Source: Trinickia terrae
GTDB taxonomy: Bacteria; Pseudomonadota; Gammaproteobacteria; Burkholderiales; Burkholderiaceae
Assembly: GCF_005144415.1 (NCBI RefSeq)
Contig: NZ_SWJE01000012.1
Coordinates: forward strand, 124,001-188,000
Length of the DNA: 64,000 nucleotides
Direction: 5' to 3'
Within the stretch, counting starts at the first letter, position 1. Every line of letters starts with the position of its first letter. Shown piece after piece: positions 50,990 through 59,436 of the stretch. The notes beneath the pieces were generated by a model. It was not told the origin of the DNA. It searched no databases and was given only the letters and a program-made list of their open reading frames with translations. The position numbers and the translations under genes are program-made.

Positions 50990-53230
50990 TCAGCCCTGCG
51001 CCAGCGCCGCGACCTGAGCGGCCGGCAAGGCGCCGCGATAGATGCGGAACTCGTCGATGGCTCCGTTGAAGTACGGGTCACCCGAGAACTGCGAGCGCCC
51101 TATCCAGTTCTGCGCGGTCGGACCGAGGCGCCACGGCGTGAACGCCGCGCCGGTCGTCTGACCGACTTGGCTGCCGTTGACGTAGAGCGTGAGCGTCGTC
51201 CCCGAGAGCGTAACGGCCACATGTGTCCATTGGCCGCTCGGCAGCGGCGCGGTGCCGTTGACCTGACGCTCGTTGTGGGAACCATTGAGCGTGATCGAGA
51301 AACGCACCGCACCCCCGTTGCTGTCGGGGGTAAGCATCATATAACGGCCGGTGCCCGAGCCGAAGTCGAACACCCGCTCCCACTGCTTCGTGCTCGCCGA
51401 ATTCCGGAAGACCCAGGCCGCGATCGTGAAATCCGAGACGTCTTCGACGATGTCGTTGGGCAGGCTCACGTAGCCGCTCGATCCGTCCAGCAGCACCGCG
51501 TTGCCGGCCTTGCCCGCCGTGCGCGACGCGCCGCCGTTGAGCGTGCCCGTGTGGCCGTTGCCGGTCGCATCGGCGGCCGTCGTGCTGCTGGCTTCATCGA
51601 AGGTCAGGTACGTGTGCAGCTGAACGGCCGTCACCGCGGCGACCTCGCTCGAGTTCGCGCCCTCGCCCGACGCCGTCGTCGCGCTGACGACGTAGTACCA
51701 GGTGCCGGACGCCGGGCTGTCGGTATAGGTCAGCGGATCGGTGATGCCGCTCGCGATTGTCGTGTACGGGCCGCCCGACGTCGCCGAGCGCTTGACGTTG
51801 TAGCTCGTGCCGTTCGCCACGCCCCACCACGACAGCACCACCTGCCCCGCGGCCGGCCAGGCCGTCACGCCGCTCGGCGCGGCGGCAGGCGTCACCGGGT
51901 CGCGCGTGAACGTGAGCGTGCCGTAGCCGAACTGATCGTAGCCGCCGCTGCTGTTGTCGTAAGTCCCGCTGCCGCCCTCGGGCTGCATCGAAAGCGCGAA
52001 CGCCTCCGACCAAGGTGCCGCCAGCCCCTTGCGATTGACGTAGTGGTTGTAGACGAGCGCCCAGATCGGACGAAGCGTGCCTTGCGAGGCCGTCGAAAAG
52101 CCCGGCTGCGTCACGTCGACATTCGCGTAGCTCTCGTACGGCACCGTGAGGAACGTGCCGTCGGACTGCTTGAGGTTCGCCTTCGCGACATACTCCGCGC
52201 CGGCGAGGAAGCGGTTGTTGTCGTAGCCGTAGAGATCGACGCCCTGGTTCCAGGCCATTTCGCAGATCGCGCCGCCGAGCGCGATGCCGAGCGTGTTGTG
52301 CCCCTGGTCGCGCCCGCTCTCCTGCCACTGGCCGAGATAGCCGGGGTGCAGGTAGTAGACCGCCTGCGCGATCGCGCCGTTGCCGAGGCCGCTCACGAAA
52401 TAGTCGACCGCTTCGTTGAACATCGCGCGATCGTCGGTCAGCACGCCGATCGCCATGATCGACGCCGTGTTGCAGAGGTCCCAGTTGGCCCAGTAGTGGG
52501 TGATGTCGGTGTTGTTGTGGCGGTTCAGGAAGTCGATGTTGATCGGATAGAAGATGTTGGCCATCATCGACTGGAACGCCGAGAGATTGGCCGCAGTCAG
52601 GCCCGAGTAGCTGCGCATGATCTCGCCGACGATCGCGAACTCGTAGCCGTAGATGCCGGCGGCCAGATCGGCGTTGGTGTCGCCGCTGATGCTCTGCAGC
52701 GTCGAGGACCAGGCGTTCATGATCTGCACCGCCTTGTCGGCGTATGCCGTGTTGCCGGTGACCTTCCAGTACAGCGCGCACGCGTAGGCGGCGGCGATGT
52801 CACCGTACAGCTGCGGATAGTTCTGCGGATACGAGCCGCCCCGATAGACCACGGTGACCGGCCGCGGCGACCAGGAAAGGCGCGTGTGGCTGTTGCCGGC
52901 CATCGCCTGGAAGCCCTCGTACCAGGGTTGCGTCTGCGCGGCGACCTTCTGCGCCATGCGGTCGAAGTCGGCCTGCGTGTGCAGGAGGCCCGGGTGAACG
53001 AACGCGCCGCTCGTGGTCACGCTGGCCTCGCCGGTTGCCGCGCTAGGGAGTACGAGGCTTGCGGCATTCACCGTCGCCTTGGCCGAGACTGCCGAGCGGC
53101 TCACCGCCGCTTCGCCGGCGCTGCCGCCACCCCCGCCGCATGCGGTCAACACGAGTGCGCCGAGGCTGTGCAGGAAGGTGCGGCGTGAAAGACCTGGGGT
53201 GATGGGGACGAGCGTTTTCGTTTTGTTCAT
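50990..53230 (-). CDS. Exported alginate-lyase-like protein with FN3 and LamG domains
   Basis: A 746-residue protein from the ATG at 53230. The signal is Tat-like with a lipobox (LSRRTFLHSLGALVLTAC then a Gly run), so it is probably a lipoprotein. Residues about 70-400 are an alpha-toroid alginate-lyase domain with NNTDITHYWANWDLCN and WQESGRDQGHNTLG. Residues about 430-530 are a fibronectin-III-like domain (GQVVLSWWGVANGTSYNVKR). Residues about 540-746 are a LamG/concanavalin-type domain (FTIAAWVFRNSA; FNGAIDEFRIYRGALP). It likely degrades a uronate polysaccharide at the cell surface. It stands alone, with a LacI-type palindrome upstream. Confidence 0.9.
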   Translation of the reverse strand: MNKTKTLVPITPGLSRRTFLHSLGALVLTACGGGGGSAGEAAVSRSAVSAKATVNAASLVLPSAATGEASVTTSGAFVHPGLLHTQADFDRMAQKVAAQTQPWYEGFQAMAGNSHTRLSWSPRPVTVVYRGGSYPQNYPQLYGDIAAAYACALYWKVTGNTAYADKAVQIMNAWSSTLQSISGDTNADLAAGIYGYEFAIVGEIMRSYSGLTAANLSAFQSMMANIFYPINIDFLNRHNNTDITHYWANWDLCNTASIMAIGVLTDDRAMFNEAVDYFVSGLGNGAIAQAVYYLHPGYLGQWQESGRDQGHNTLGIALGGAICEMAWNQGVDLYGYDNNRFLAGAEYVAKANLKQSDGTFLTVPYESYANVDVTQPGFSTASQGTLRPIWALVYNHYVNRKGLAAPWSEAFALSMQPEGGSGTYDNSSGGYDQFGYGTLTFTRDPVTPAAAPSGVTAWPAAGQVVLSWWGVANGTSYNVKRSATSGGPYTTIASGITDPLTYTDSPASGTWYYVVSATTASGEGANSSEVAAVTAVQLHTYLTFDEASSTTAADATGNGHTGTLNGGASRTAGKAGNAVLLDGSSGYVSLPNDIVEDVSDFTIAAWVFRNSASTKQWERVFDFGSGTGRYMMLTPDSNGGAVRFSITLNGSHNERQVNGTAPLPSGQWTHVAVTLSGTTLTLYVNGSQVGQTTGAAFTPWRLGPTAQNWIGRSQFSGDPYFNGAIDEFRIYRGALPAAQVAALAQG

Positions 53231-53550
53231 GTCGTGGTTCCGTTGGTGAGGCCGTGGGGGGAAAAACGGGTGCTGACGGATGAATGCGCCGGGTACGGCC
53301 GGCTGCAAGCGCAAACGTTTGCGCAAGCGCGCAACGTCCTCTCCGTAGTTGGCACATTCCGTTTTGTTAACGGAGAAGATTACGATTTGTTTCAGCGCGA
53401 ATTGCGTAGGGATTCGCTGAAAATCCGGCAGGGAAAGTCCGATGCGGTGGGCGCCGGGAAATGGCGCGCCGACTCAAGAAAGCGATCGCGGGACGATTAG
53501 AAGACTCTCAAAGCAAAGGGACGCATGGCCCAAAGAATAACGCGCTGCGC
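53231..53550. promoter_or_regulatory. 320-bp upstream region of the lyase gene with a LacI/PurR-type operator
   Basis: GCGCAAACGTTTGCGC, a perfect 16-bp palindrome, lies at 53309-53324, 79 bp upstream of the lyase ATG. Its core GCAAACGTTTGC also occurs at 16397-16408. A second inverted repeat, TCCGTTTTGTTAACGGA (6-5-6), lies at 53358-53374. No gene or terminator with a U-run is seen in the rest of this stretch. Confidence 0.6.
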
Positions 53551-54006
53551 TCACTCCCTCTCCTGCACCGCCTTGACGAGATTGTCGCGCAACGTCACGA
53601 CCGCCTTCTGCAGTTTCGCGAACTCGTCCGGCGCCAGCGCGGTCTCCTCGGTGAGATCCATCTTCAGGCTTTTTTCGCGCAGCCGCCGGCCACTCTTCGT
53701 GAGGCTGATCAGCACCTGACGCTCGTCTTCGGGATCGCGCCGCCGTTCGAGATACCCCATCGCCTCGAGCTTCTTCAGCATCGGCGTGAGCGTGTTGGAC
53801 TCGAGAAACAGCTTCTCGCCCAAGCCGCTGACGGTCTGGTTGTCTTCCTCCCACAGCGCCACGATCGTGATGTACTGCGGATAGGTGAGCCCGAGTTCGT
53901 CGAGAATCGGCTTGTAGGCCTTGCCGAACGCCAGGTTCGCGGAATAGATGGCAAAGCACAGGAAGTCGGAGAGCGGCAGCGGTGCGGGCTGATCGATAGA
54001 TTTCAT
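53551..54006 (-). CDS. ohrR: OhrR, organic-peroxide-sensing MarR regulator
   Basis: A 151-residue regulator. The N-terminal sensing Cys17 is in LSDFLCFAIYSANLAFGKAY, the OhrR signature. The winged helix follows (TVSGLGEKLFLESNTLTPML; RRRDPEDERQVLISLT). Oxidation of Cys17 by organic hydroperoxides releases it from DNA. It lies downstream of ohr on the same strand with a small exported-protein gene between, and an inverted repeat precedes its own start. Confidence 0.95.
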   Translation of the reverse strand: MKSIDQPAPLPLSDFLCFAIYSANLAFGKAYKPILDELGLTYPQYITIVALWEEDNQTVSGLGEKLFLESNTLTPMLKKLEAMGYLERRRDPEDERQVLISLTKSGRRLREKSLKMDLTEETALAPDEFAKLQKAVVTLRDNLVKAVQERE

Positions 54007-54040
54007 TTGCGTCCTCGTTGGCTCGTACGGAGAGACATAT

Positions 54041-54061
54041 ATCGCACGCGATTATATCGCG
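54041..54061 (-). promoter_or_regulatory. Inverted repeats before ohrR
   Basis: Two overlapping palindromes: ATCGC-AC-GCGAT (54041-54052) and CGCGAT-TAT-ATCGCG (54047-54061), 35-55 bp upstream of the ohrR ATG. A related TCGCAT repeat precedes ohr. This fits OhrR autoregulation. Confidence 0.6.
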
Positions 54062-54180
54062 ATGGATTGAATTCGAGGCGCCTCCGTTTTCAACGGTATC
54101 GATGACCTCGCGACGCCAGGCCCGTTGCGCATCGCAAACAAAACAATGCACGGTGGCCCAGCGACGACGAGGTGCACGAT

Positions 54181-54441
54181 CTAGCGGTGCGCGTAGAGGT
54201 TGCCGGCTTCTGTCACAGCAGCACGGCTTCCCGACTCGGAGCGGCCCTCGGCTACACCGCCATATGCCGCTTGCGAGCCGCCGGCGGCGTCACGCTCGGC
54301 GGCCAGAGTTTGCGCACTCTGACCGCGTTGCGACGCCGGAGCGCCAATCGAGCCCCGGTAGGCAGGAGCAGGACCATAGCCGCTGGCGAACGCGGGAGCG
54401 GAAGCGGCGACGAGCAGTGCAACGATGAGTCTGGTCTTCAT
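54181..54441 (-). CDS. Small exported protein between ohr and ohrR
   Basis: An 86-residue protein with a clear Sec signal (KTRLIVALLVAASAPAFA then SGYGPAPAY). The mature part is low in hydrophobics and rich in Ala, Gly, Ser and Gln (GAPASQRGQSAQTLAAERDA). It resembles short periplasmic proteins abundant in Burkholderia, many of unknown role. It lies 50 bp after ohr and may be co-transcribed and peroxide-induced. Confidence 0.7.
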   Translation of the reverse strand: MKTRLIVALLVAASAPAFASGYGPAPAYRGSIGAPASQRGQSAQTLAAERDAAGGSQAAYGGVAEGRSESGSRAAVTEAGNLYAHR

Positions 54442-54491
54442 GATCGAATCTCGCTAAATGACGTTGAGTAAAAGGTGCGTGCGCCGCTGGC

Positions 54492-54938
54492 TCACGCCGT
54501 GACGACGTTCACGGCGACGTCGATATTTCCGTGCACGGCCTTGGAGTACGGACAGATTTGATGAGCCGAGTGCGCGATCGCCTCGGCGACGTCCTGCGCG
54601 AGCCCCGGAATCCGGACGGTAAATTGGGCGCCGAGGAACCACGCGGGGCCGGTCTGGCCGATGTCGACCTGGATATCCACCGAATGGTCCGGCGGCAGTG
54701 CCACCTTCTTCAGCGAGGCAGCGATCCCGAGCGCACTGATGTAGCAAGCCGACCACGCGCCGGCGAACAGTTGCTCGGCGGTCGGATGCGGCTCAACGGC
54801 GATGAAGTCGTGGTTTTCGCCGCCACGCGCCGACAGCTTGAGGTCGACGACGCCAAAGTCGCCGCGCCGGACGCTGGGGTCGCGGTTGACCGTCGTGTGG
54901 GTCTTACCCGAGAAAAGGACGTTTTCGATCTTGGCCAT
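54492..54938 (-). CDS. ohr: Ohr, organic hydroperoxide resistance peroxidase
   Basis: A 148-residue OsmC/Ohr protein from the ATG at 54938 (MAKIENVLFSGKTHTT). The active Cys residues are Cys65 (GAWSACYISAL) and Cys129 (AHQICPYSKAVHGNIDV). The Arg that positions the thiol is in DPSVRRGDFGV. It reduces organic hydroperoxides with lipoylated proteins as donors. The start at 54968 is less likely because the intervening residues are not conserved-looking. It is under the OhrR gene downstream. Confidence 0.96.
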   Translation of the reverse strand: MAKIENVLFSGKTHTTVNRDPSVRRGDFGVVDLKLSARGGENHDFIAVEPHPTAEQLFAGAWSACYISALGIAASLKKVALPPDHSVDIQVDIGQTGPAWFLGAQFTVRIPGLAQDVAEAIAHSAHQICPYSKAVHGNIDVAVNVVTA

Positions 54939-54980
54939 GATGGGTTCCTTGATGGATAGAGGCTTCATGATTTACATCGT

Positions 54981-54997
54981 ATGCGACTTAATCGCAT
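54981..54997 (-). promoter_or_regulatory. Inverted repeat before ohr
   Basis: ATGCGACTTAATCGCAT (6-5-6) lies 43 bp upstream of the ohr ATG, a likely OhrR operator. A related element, TTAATCGCACACGAT, lies about 45 bp further on. The remainder of the 333-bp gap to the lipoprotein gene at 55272 holds nothing else I can name. Confidence 0.6.
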
Positions 54998-55271
54998 GCG
55001 TCGCATGATGCAGAGAGCGGAAGCCGATGTCAATCGCACAAGATTTAATCGCACACGATGTTTCGATAGCGCGAGGGCAGCGGCCAGCCTTCTATTTCCA
55101 TCGGATGAATGACGTCTCCCCCAACGCGCGGAAACCGGGGCGGCTGCGAATCGCAATGCCCAACTCGGTGCCTGCGCCGAACGGTGCCGATGCGCGCCGT
55201 TCGAACCAATCTGCGAACGCTTCCGACGCGCCGCTATAATCGCGCTCGAACGTGGCCAGGGAGTTTTACCC

Positions 55272-55730
55272 ATGAAAAAGATCACTGCCTTTGCGCTTGT
55301 GGCGCTTGCGCTTACAGGCTGCTCGTCCGCCGAAAAGGAGGAGCAGCAGGCCCAGGCATACCTCCACAACGAATCCAGTCTTGCCGCCGCCCAGCGCAAT
55401 GCGGCGGTCGATTGCGACGGACCCGCGACGTGCGATGCCGCTTGGACGCTCACGAAGCGCTATGTCGAGAAGCATTCCGACACACCCGTGACGCGCGCGG
55501 ACGCGGTCGCAATCGAGACCGACGTGCCCTCCGGTTCGGGCAAAGCCGCCTTTTCGGCGACGCGTGTTGCGAGAGGTACCGGTGCGAGGCTGACGCTCTT
55601 CGCGCAGTGCCGCGGCATGTATGGGCCGGACAATGCGAAGGGCCCGGACTATGACGAGTGCGCCACGAAGATCATCAAGACCCAGAATGGCTATGTGGCG
55701 TTTCTCAAGGGGCCTGCGCCGAGGCAGTGA
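55272..55730 (+). CDS. Putative lipoprotein of unknown function
   Basis: A 152-residue protein. The signal MKKITAFALVALALTGCSS has a good lipobox (LTGC). The mature part is hydrophilic with four Cys that could form two disulfides (VDCDGPATCDAAW; AQCRGMYG; DYDECATKI). No family recognised. It stands alone between the ohr locus and a broken solute-binding gene. Confidence 0.8.
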   Translation: MKKITAFALVALALTGCSSAEKEEQQAQAYLHNESSLAAAQRNAAVDCDGPATCDAAWTLTKRYVEKHSDTPVTRADAVAIETDVPSGSGKAAFSATRVARGTGARLTLFAQCRGMYGPDNAKGPDYDECATKIIKTQNGYVAFLKGPAPRQ

Positions 55731-55793
55731 GCGCCTTGAGCGACGCCCGCTGCGACCACCTGCCGGGCTCTCTACCTTTCTGCGAGCAACGCA

Positions 55794-56161
55794 ATGAAAG
55801 TCACGATCGCGTATATCGAAGAACCCCCGTTCGGCTGGACAGAATCGGGGCAGGCAGCGACGGGGCAGACATCGAGTTGGCGGAGCGAGTTCTCACGGCG
55901 ATCGGTGTCACGCGCGTCGAGCATCACCTGACGACATTCAGTGAACTGTTACCCGGTGTCGCGGCGGGTCGGTGGAATATGAATGTTCCGCTCTTCGCTA
56001 CGCCTGAACGCGCCGCGCGGGTCGCATTCAGTCTGCCAGTCTGGTCCATCGGCGACGCGTTTCTGGTACGAGCAGGGAATCCGAAATCGCTCGATAGCTG
56101 TAGTGACCTGCAATCCAAGCCGGGCAAACCTGCAATCGACGCGCTTTCCTGCCAGGATTAA
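55794..56161 (+). pseudogene. Broken periplasmic solute-binding protein (family 3), cytoplasmic-type start
   Basis: The frame from the ATG at 55794 reads MKVTIAYIEEPPFGW, the usual start of a family-3 solute-binding domain without signal. One G appears lost in the GGGG run at 55862-55865. After it the correct continuation (GADIELAERVLTAIGVTRVE) is in another frame, through VPLFATPERAARVAFSLPVW to about 56097. The family residues end there, at the border of a repeat, and the frame stops at 56161. About half the domain is missing. Confidence 0.75.
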
Positions 56162-56226
56162 CTGCAACTGACGGGACGCGCAAACCGGGATTATCTGCAA
56201 CCGGACCTGCATTCGACGGCGCCGGC
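56098..56226 (+). repeat. Dispersed repeat, copy A
   Basis: CTGTAGTGACCTGCA at 56098-56112 is identical to 61865-61879 (inverted). The 23 bases 56204-56226, beginning GACCTGCATTCGACGGC, are identical to 61850-61872 (inverted). AGGATTAACTGCAACTGAC at 56154-56172 matches 61809-61827 with one change. Copy A holds one full unit and part of a second. Its left edge coincides with the truncation point of the solute-binding gene. Confidence 0.7.
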
Positions 56227-56251
56227 TGGTTTCTTCTATTGGCCTGCGCGA

Positions 56252-56851
56252 TCAACTGGATTCAACCACGCCAGCCCACAGCGAGCGAATCGCCGCGATG
56301 CCATGCGCGCCGGCTTCGCGGGCCTCGGCCAAGCGATCAGTTGTCATGCCGCCCAAGGCATAGACCGGGATCGTGGTCAGCGCCACGAGTTCGCGAAAAC
56401 GCGGCCAGCCCAGGGGCTCAGCCGTGGTGTGCGTCGCCGTCGGCAACACCGGCGAGACGGTCAACAGATCGGCGCCGATCCGGTTCGCGTGCAGCACTTG
56501 GTGCGTGTCGTGGCATGCGGCCGACACCAGCAGCCCGGGCGGCAGCGGTCGACTGGCGCACGCCATCAGGCGCGTGCTGGTGAGGTGCACGCCGTCGGCT
56601 TGCACGGCCTGCACCACCTCAATGGGCGCGTTCAGCAGCAACCTCGCGTGATGACGACGGCAACACGCGAGGGCCTGTTCGGCGAGGCTGACATACTCCG
56701 TCGCGCTCAGCGTCTTCGCTCGCAGCTGTACCAGGCGCACGCCCGCTTCCAGGGTCCTCTCGAGGTCCGCGACAAAATCGGCAAGCGGCTTGCCGGCCGG
56801 CGGCTCCGGCGTCACGAGACAGGTCGGCGGCAGGTGGGTCAAATCGGTCAT
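56252..56851 (-). CDS. Thiamine-phosphate-synthase-like (ThiE/TenI) protein
   Basis: A 199-residue TIM-barrel protein. Landmarks are RLVQLRAKTLSATEY (substrate-loop VQLR-K), LLLNAPIEVVQAVQADGVHL, GADLLTVSPVLPTATHTTAE and IPVYALGGMTTDRLAEAREA. It closely resembles the C-terminal half of Nudix-ThiE fusion proteins, here as a free-standing gene. It may not make thiamine phosphate; some members clear oxidised or damaged nucleotides or thiamine. It lies 19 bp after the MFS gene. Confidence 0.85.
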   Translation of the reverse strand: MTDLTHLPPTCLVTPEPPAGKPLADFVADLERTLEAGVRLVQLRAKTLSATEYVSLAEQALACCRRHHARLLLNAPIEVVQAVQADGVHLTSTRLMACASRPLPPGLLVSAACHDTHQVLHANRIGADLLTVSPVLPTATHTTAEPLGWPRFRELVALTTIPVYALGGMTTDRLAEAREAGAHGIAAIRSLWAGVVESS

Positions 56852-56870
56852 TGAGGCTCAGCGGTAAGCG

Positions 56871-58196
56871 TTAGAGAGTCGAGGACGGTTCCCGTTGTTG
56901 CTCGAGCGCGATCGCGTCAAGAGAAAAACGACGTTGTCTCCGCCGTTGCTGGCAGATGCGGTACGCAACTGGCGCGGCCGGCACACCCATCGCCATGATG
57001 TAGAGCGCTGGCGCCGTCAGCAGATGCGTGACCTTGATCAAATAGGCGCACACGACCGGCGCGGTTCCACCGAAAAGCGCGGTGGCGAAGGAGTAGGTGC
57101 TCGCCATGCCGAAACTGCGCCAGTTGTTTCGAAACAGGTCGGGCAGCACGACGAAAATCACGCCGACCACGCATCCACCCATCACGGCGAGCGCCGCCTG
57201 CGCCAGCAAGAGCGTCGAAAAATCGCCGTGTTGCAACAGCGCGAACAGCCCGTAACTGCTGCAGACCAGCAATCCGATCCCGAGCAGCACGATATTCGAC
57301 GCATCGATCCAACGCGTGGCGTAGCCCGCGAGCACCATCGAGATCGAAAACATTACCAGCGTGAGCACGTTCGTCAGGCGGGCGTCGAAAGCGGACACGC
57401 CGAGGTAGCTGTGCAAGTAGTTTGGCAACCAGACAAACGCGGTGTAGATCAGCACTTCCATAAAGGCAACCAGGATCATGGCCTGGATCAGCGGCAGTAT
57501 CGGCCTTGCCTGGGTCACGCGATGCGCCTGACGGTCCGTCTCGCCGGCGATCGAGGACCGGAGCGAGTAGATCCAGAGCGACATGGGGATGCAGAGCACA
57601 AAGGGCCAGCGCCATGACTCAGCCCAATGCCCGGCGGTTGCCGTACCCGGCAGCCGCGACAGCAGCGCCGCGCCGTACGGCAATGCGAAAACGATGCCCG
57701 ATGCCAACAACATGCCCAGGAAGCCGCTGACGACCACCCAGGCGCAGTAAAGGCCGCGATCCTTGTCTGCGGCGTTGAGCGACACGAAATAGCCGCTCAG
57801 CGGCATTTCCCCGCCCGCGGCGAAGCCCTGCAGCAGCTTGAGGCCAATCAGCAGACCCGTCGCGAGATAGCCGGCCGCTTGATAGGTAGGCAAAAACGCG
57901 ATCAACGACGCCGGCACTGCCATGCCGATCATGCTGAGCTTCAATGCCGTACCCGGGCCGCGCCGATTGCCGACGATGCCGAAGACGACGCTGCCCAGCG
58001 GCCGCACGAGATAGCTGCTCGCGAACACCGAGAAACTCAGCGCCAGCGCGGTCTTGTCGGTGGTGGCGGGAAAGAACAGCCGACCGATCTCCAAGGCCAT
58101 GAAGGCGGTGAGCGAGAACTCGTACCACTCGAACAGATTCGCCGTGAGCGCGATTTTCAGCAGGGGGTTGAATCGCTGGCGCATACGGTGTTCCAT
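56871..58196 (-). CDS. MFS metabolite:H+ symporter (MHS family, ProP/ShiA-like)
   Basis: A 441-residue, 12-TM carrier. From the ATG at 58196 (MEHRMRQRF) or 58184. Landmarks are TANLFEWYEFSLTAFMALEI in TM1, RPLGSVVFGIVGNRRGPGTA in loop 2-3 (motif A) and LLQGFAAGGEMPLSGYFVSL in TM4, typical of the MHS group that takes up organic acids or osmolytes. The start overlaps the end of the LuxR gene, so the two are coupled. A ThiE-like gene follows by 19 bp. Confidence 0.88.
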   Translation of the reverse strand: MEHRMRQRFNPLLKIALTANLFEWYEFSLTAFMALEIGRLFFPATTDKTALALSFSVFASSYLVRPLGSVVFGIVGNRRGPGTALKLSMIGMAVPASLIAFLPTYQAAGYLATGLLIGLKLLQGFAAGGEMPLSGYFVSLNAADKDRGLYCAWVVVSGFLGMLLASGIVFALPYGAALLSRLPGTATAGHWAESWRWPFVLCIPMSLWIYSLRSSIAGETDRQAHRVTQARPILPLIQAMILVAFMEVLIYTAFVWLPNYLHSYLGVSAFDARLTNVLTLVMFSISMVLAGYATRWIDASNIVLLGIGLLVCSSYGLFALLQHGDFSTLLLAQAALAVMGGCVVGVIFVVLPDLFRNNWRSFGMASTYSFATALFGGTAPVVCAYLIKVTHLLTAPALYIMAMGVPAAPVAYRICQQRRRQRRFSLDAIALEQQREPSSTL

Positions 58197-58852
58197 TTCA
58201 CGAGAGAGAGCACGCGGGGCAAATTGCCGTCGATGACCTTGTGGCGCAGCGCGTCCAAATGGCATTCCACCGTTCGGTCGGAGATGCCGATGAACTTGGC
58301 GATTTCCTTGTTCGTGAAGCGCTCGATTTTCAACAAGAGCACCCGGAATTGGGCATCGGTCGGCGCCGCGGCGAAGCACCGATCGATCTCGAGGCAGATC
58401 AACACTCGCTTGATTGCGTTCGTCGCGCCATAAAACTTCCGGTGGAGCTTATAGAGATTGCTCGGAGGCAGTGTCGGGGTCAGGTCATGCCGATAGGTCA
58501 CGATACCCAGGATGTTGCGTCGCGAACCCAGCACGGGAAACTTCACCATCTCTTCCAGCTGCGCCGCGCCGTTGTCATCAAGGAATTGATGCCTGCCGAG
58601 CACGTGAGATTTCATTTCCCGCGCGCGGAAATCAAGCTTCTCTATCATGGTTGCATACTGCGCCCCCCACTCCGGCTGACGAAATTTCAGGTCTTTTATC
58701 GTCAGGCCGGCGAGATCTTTGGGATTCTGCACACCGAATTGCATCGAGTTATAGGGATTGTTCACGATGTATTTACCGGTATCGGCCTCCTTGAGACTGG
58801 CGGAAACCGGGAAATTTTCGATAAAGCTAATAATTGCACTATCCGACATCAT
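58157..58852 (-). CDS. PAS-like and LuxR-type HTH regulator
   Basis: A 231-residue protein from the ATG at 58852 (MMSDSAIISFIENFP), with AAGGAAA upstream. The N-terminal half resembles a PAS domain (YIVNNPYNSMQFGVQNPKDL; LIGI-type strand ILGIVTYRHDLTP). The C-terminal HTH is LuxR-like (KIERFTNKEIAKFIGISDRT then VECHLDALRHKV). It overlaps the MFS gene by 40 bp and probably regulates it in response to a ligand or signal. An upstream extension of the frame to 59023 has no PAS character. Confidence 0.82.
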   Translation of the reverse strand: MMSDSAIISFIENFPVSASLKEADTGKYIVNNPYNSMQFGVQNPKDLAGLTIKDLKFRQPEWGAQYATMIEKLDFRAREMKSHVLGRHQFLDDNGAAQLEEMVKFPVLGSRRNILGIVTYRHDLTPTLPPSNLYKLHRKFYGATNAIKRVLICLEIDRCFAAAPTDAQFRVLLLKIERFTNKEIAKFIGISDRTVECHLDALRHKVIDGNLPRVLSLVKWNTVCASDSTPC

Positions 58853-59436
58853 GATAAGGATTTCCTTGCAAAGCAAGCCTAAACGCGGGAGGACGTGCTG
58901 TCGCCGTTGGACTGCGGTGACAAAGAGCGGAACTAAGCGCCTCCGACGGGGCCGCGTCAGCACTACCGTTACCCATGGCAAATCACGAATTTTTGAGGCT
59001 AATTCGCGCATTCTGTAAAGCATTTGCTTAAATTCATATCACCCAAAATGCGTAAAAGTCAGGCGGTAAGTCTGCGCAATAATTCTCGAAAGGCATCGCC
59101 GAGAAGGTTACACCGCACGGGGCGAGTTGATCAATCAGCGATGCATTATCGGCGCCGACAGGGATGAGGGTATGAGTCTGATATCCGTCCGGAATCCGTA
59201 GTCTTTACGGATGTCGAGCTTCTATGCAACGGGGAAAATGGCTTCGGAAGTATCGCGCACTTATGCGATTTTCTCGCAATGAATTTCGGCACACGAATAA
59301 TTATCCAATTCGCATATATGTGTTTGGCAACGAGGTAGACCATCAACGATAGGCCGGGAATGACGAAACGCAGCAACGACAACGAATGTAGTCATGACTG
59401 CGAGTTAGAAAGCGTGATGTATGGGGTGGGATTGAT
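58853..59436. other. 584-bp AT-richer stretch, no gene recognised
   Basis: The 58853-59020 part is the LuxR promoter region. From about 59160 to 59340 one plus-strand frame reads like protein (VVFTDVELLCNGENGFGSIA then HLCDFLAMNFGTRIIIQFA) but has no start and several stops. It is probably the decayed end of a foreign gene. Base composition is clearly lower in GC than around. Confidence 0.5.

Noticed and set aside
59146-59382. Minus-strand 78-codon frame in the AT-rich gap
   Set aside because: No ribosome site and no recognisable pattern; the plus strand looks more protein-like but is broken.
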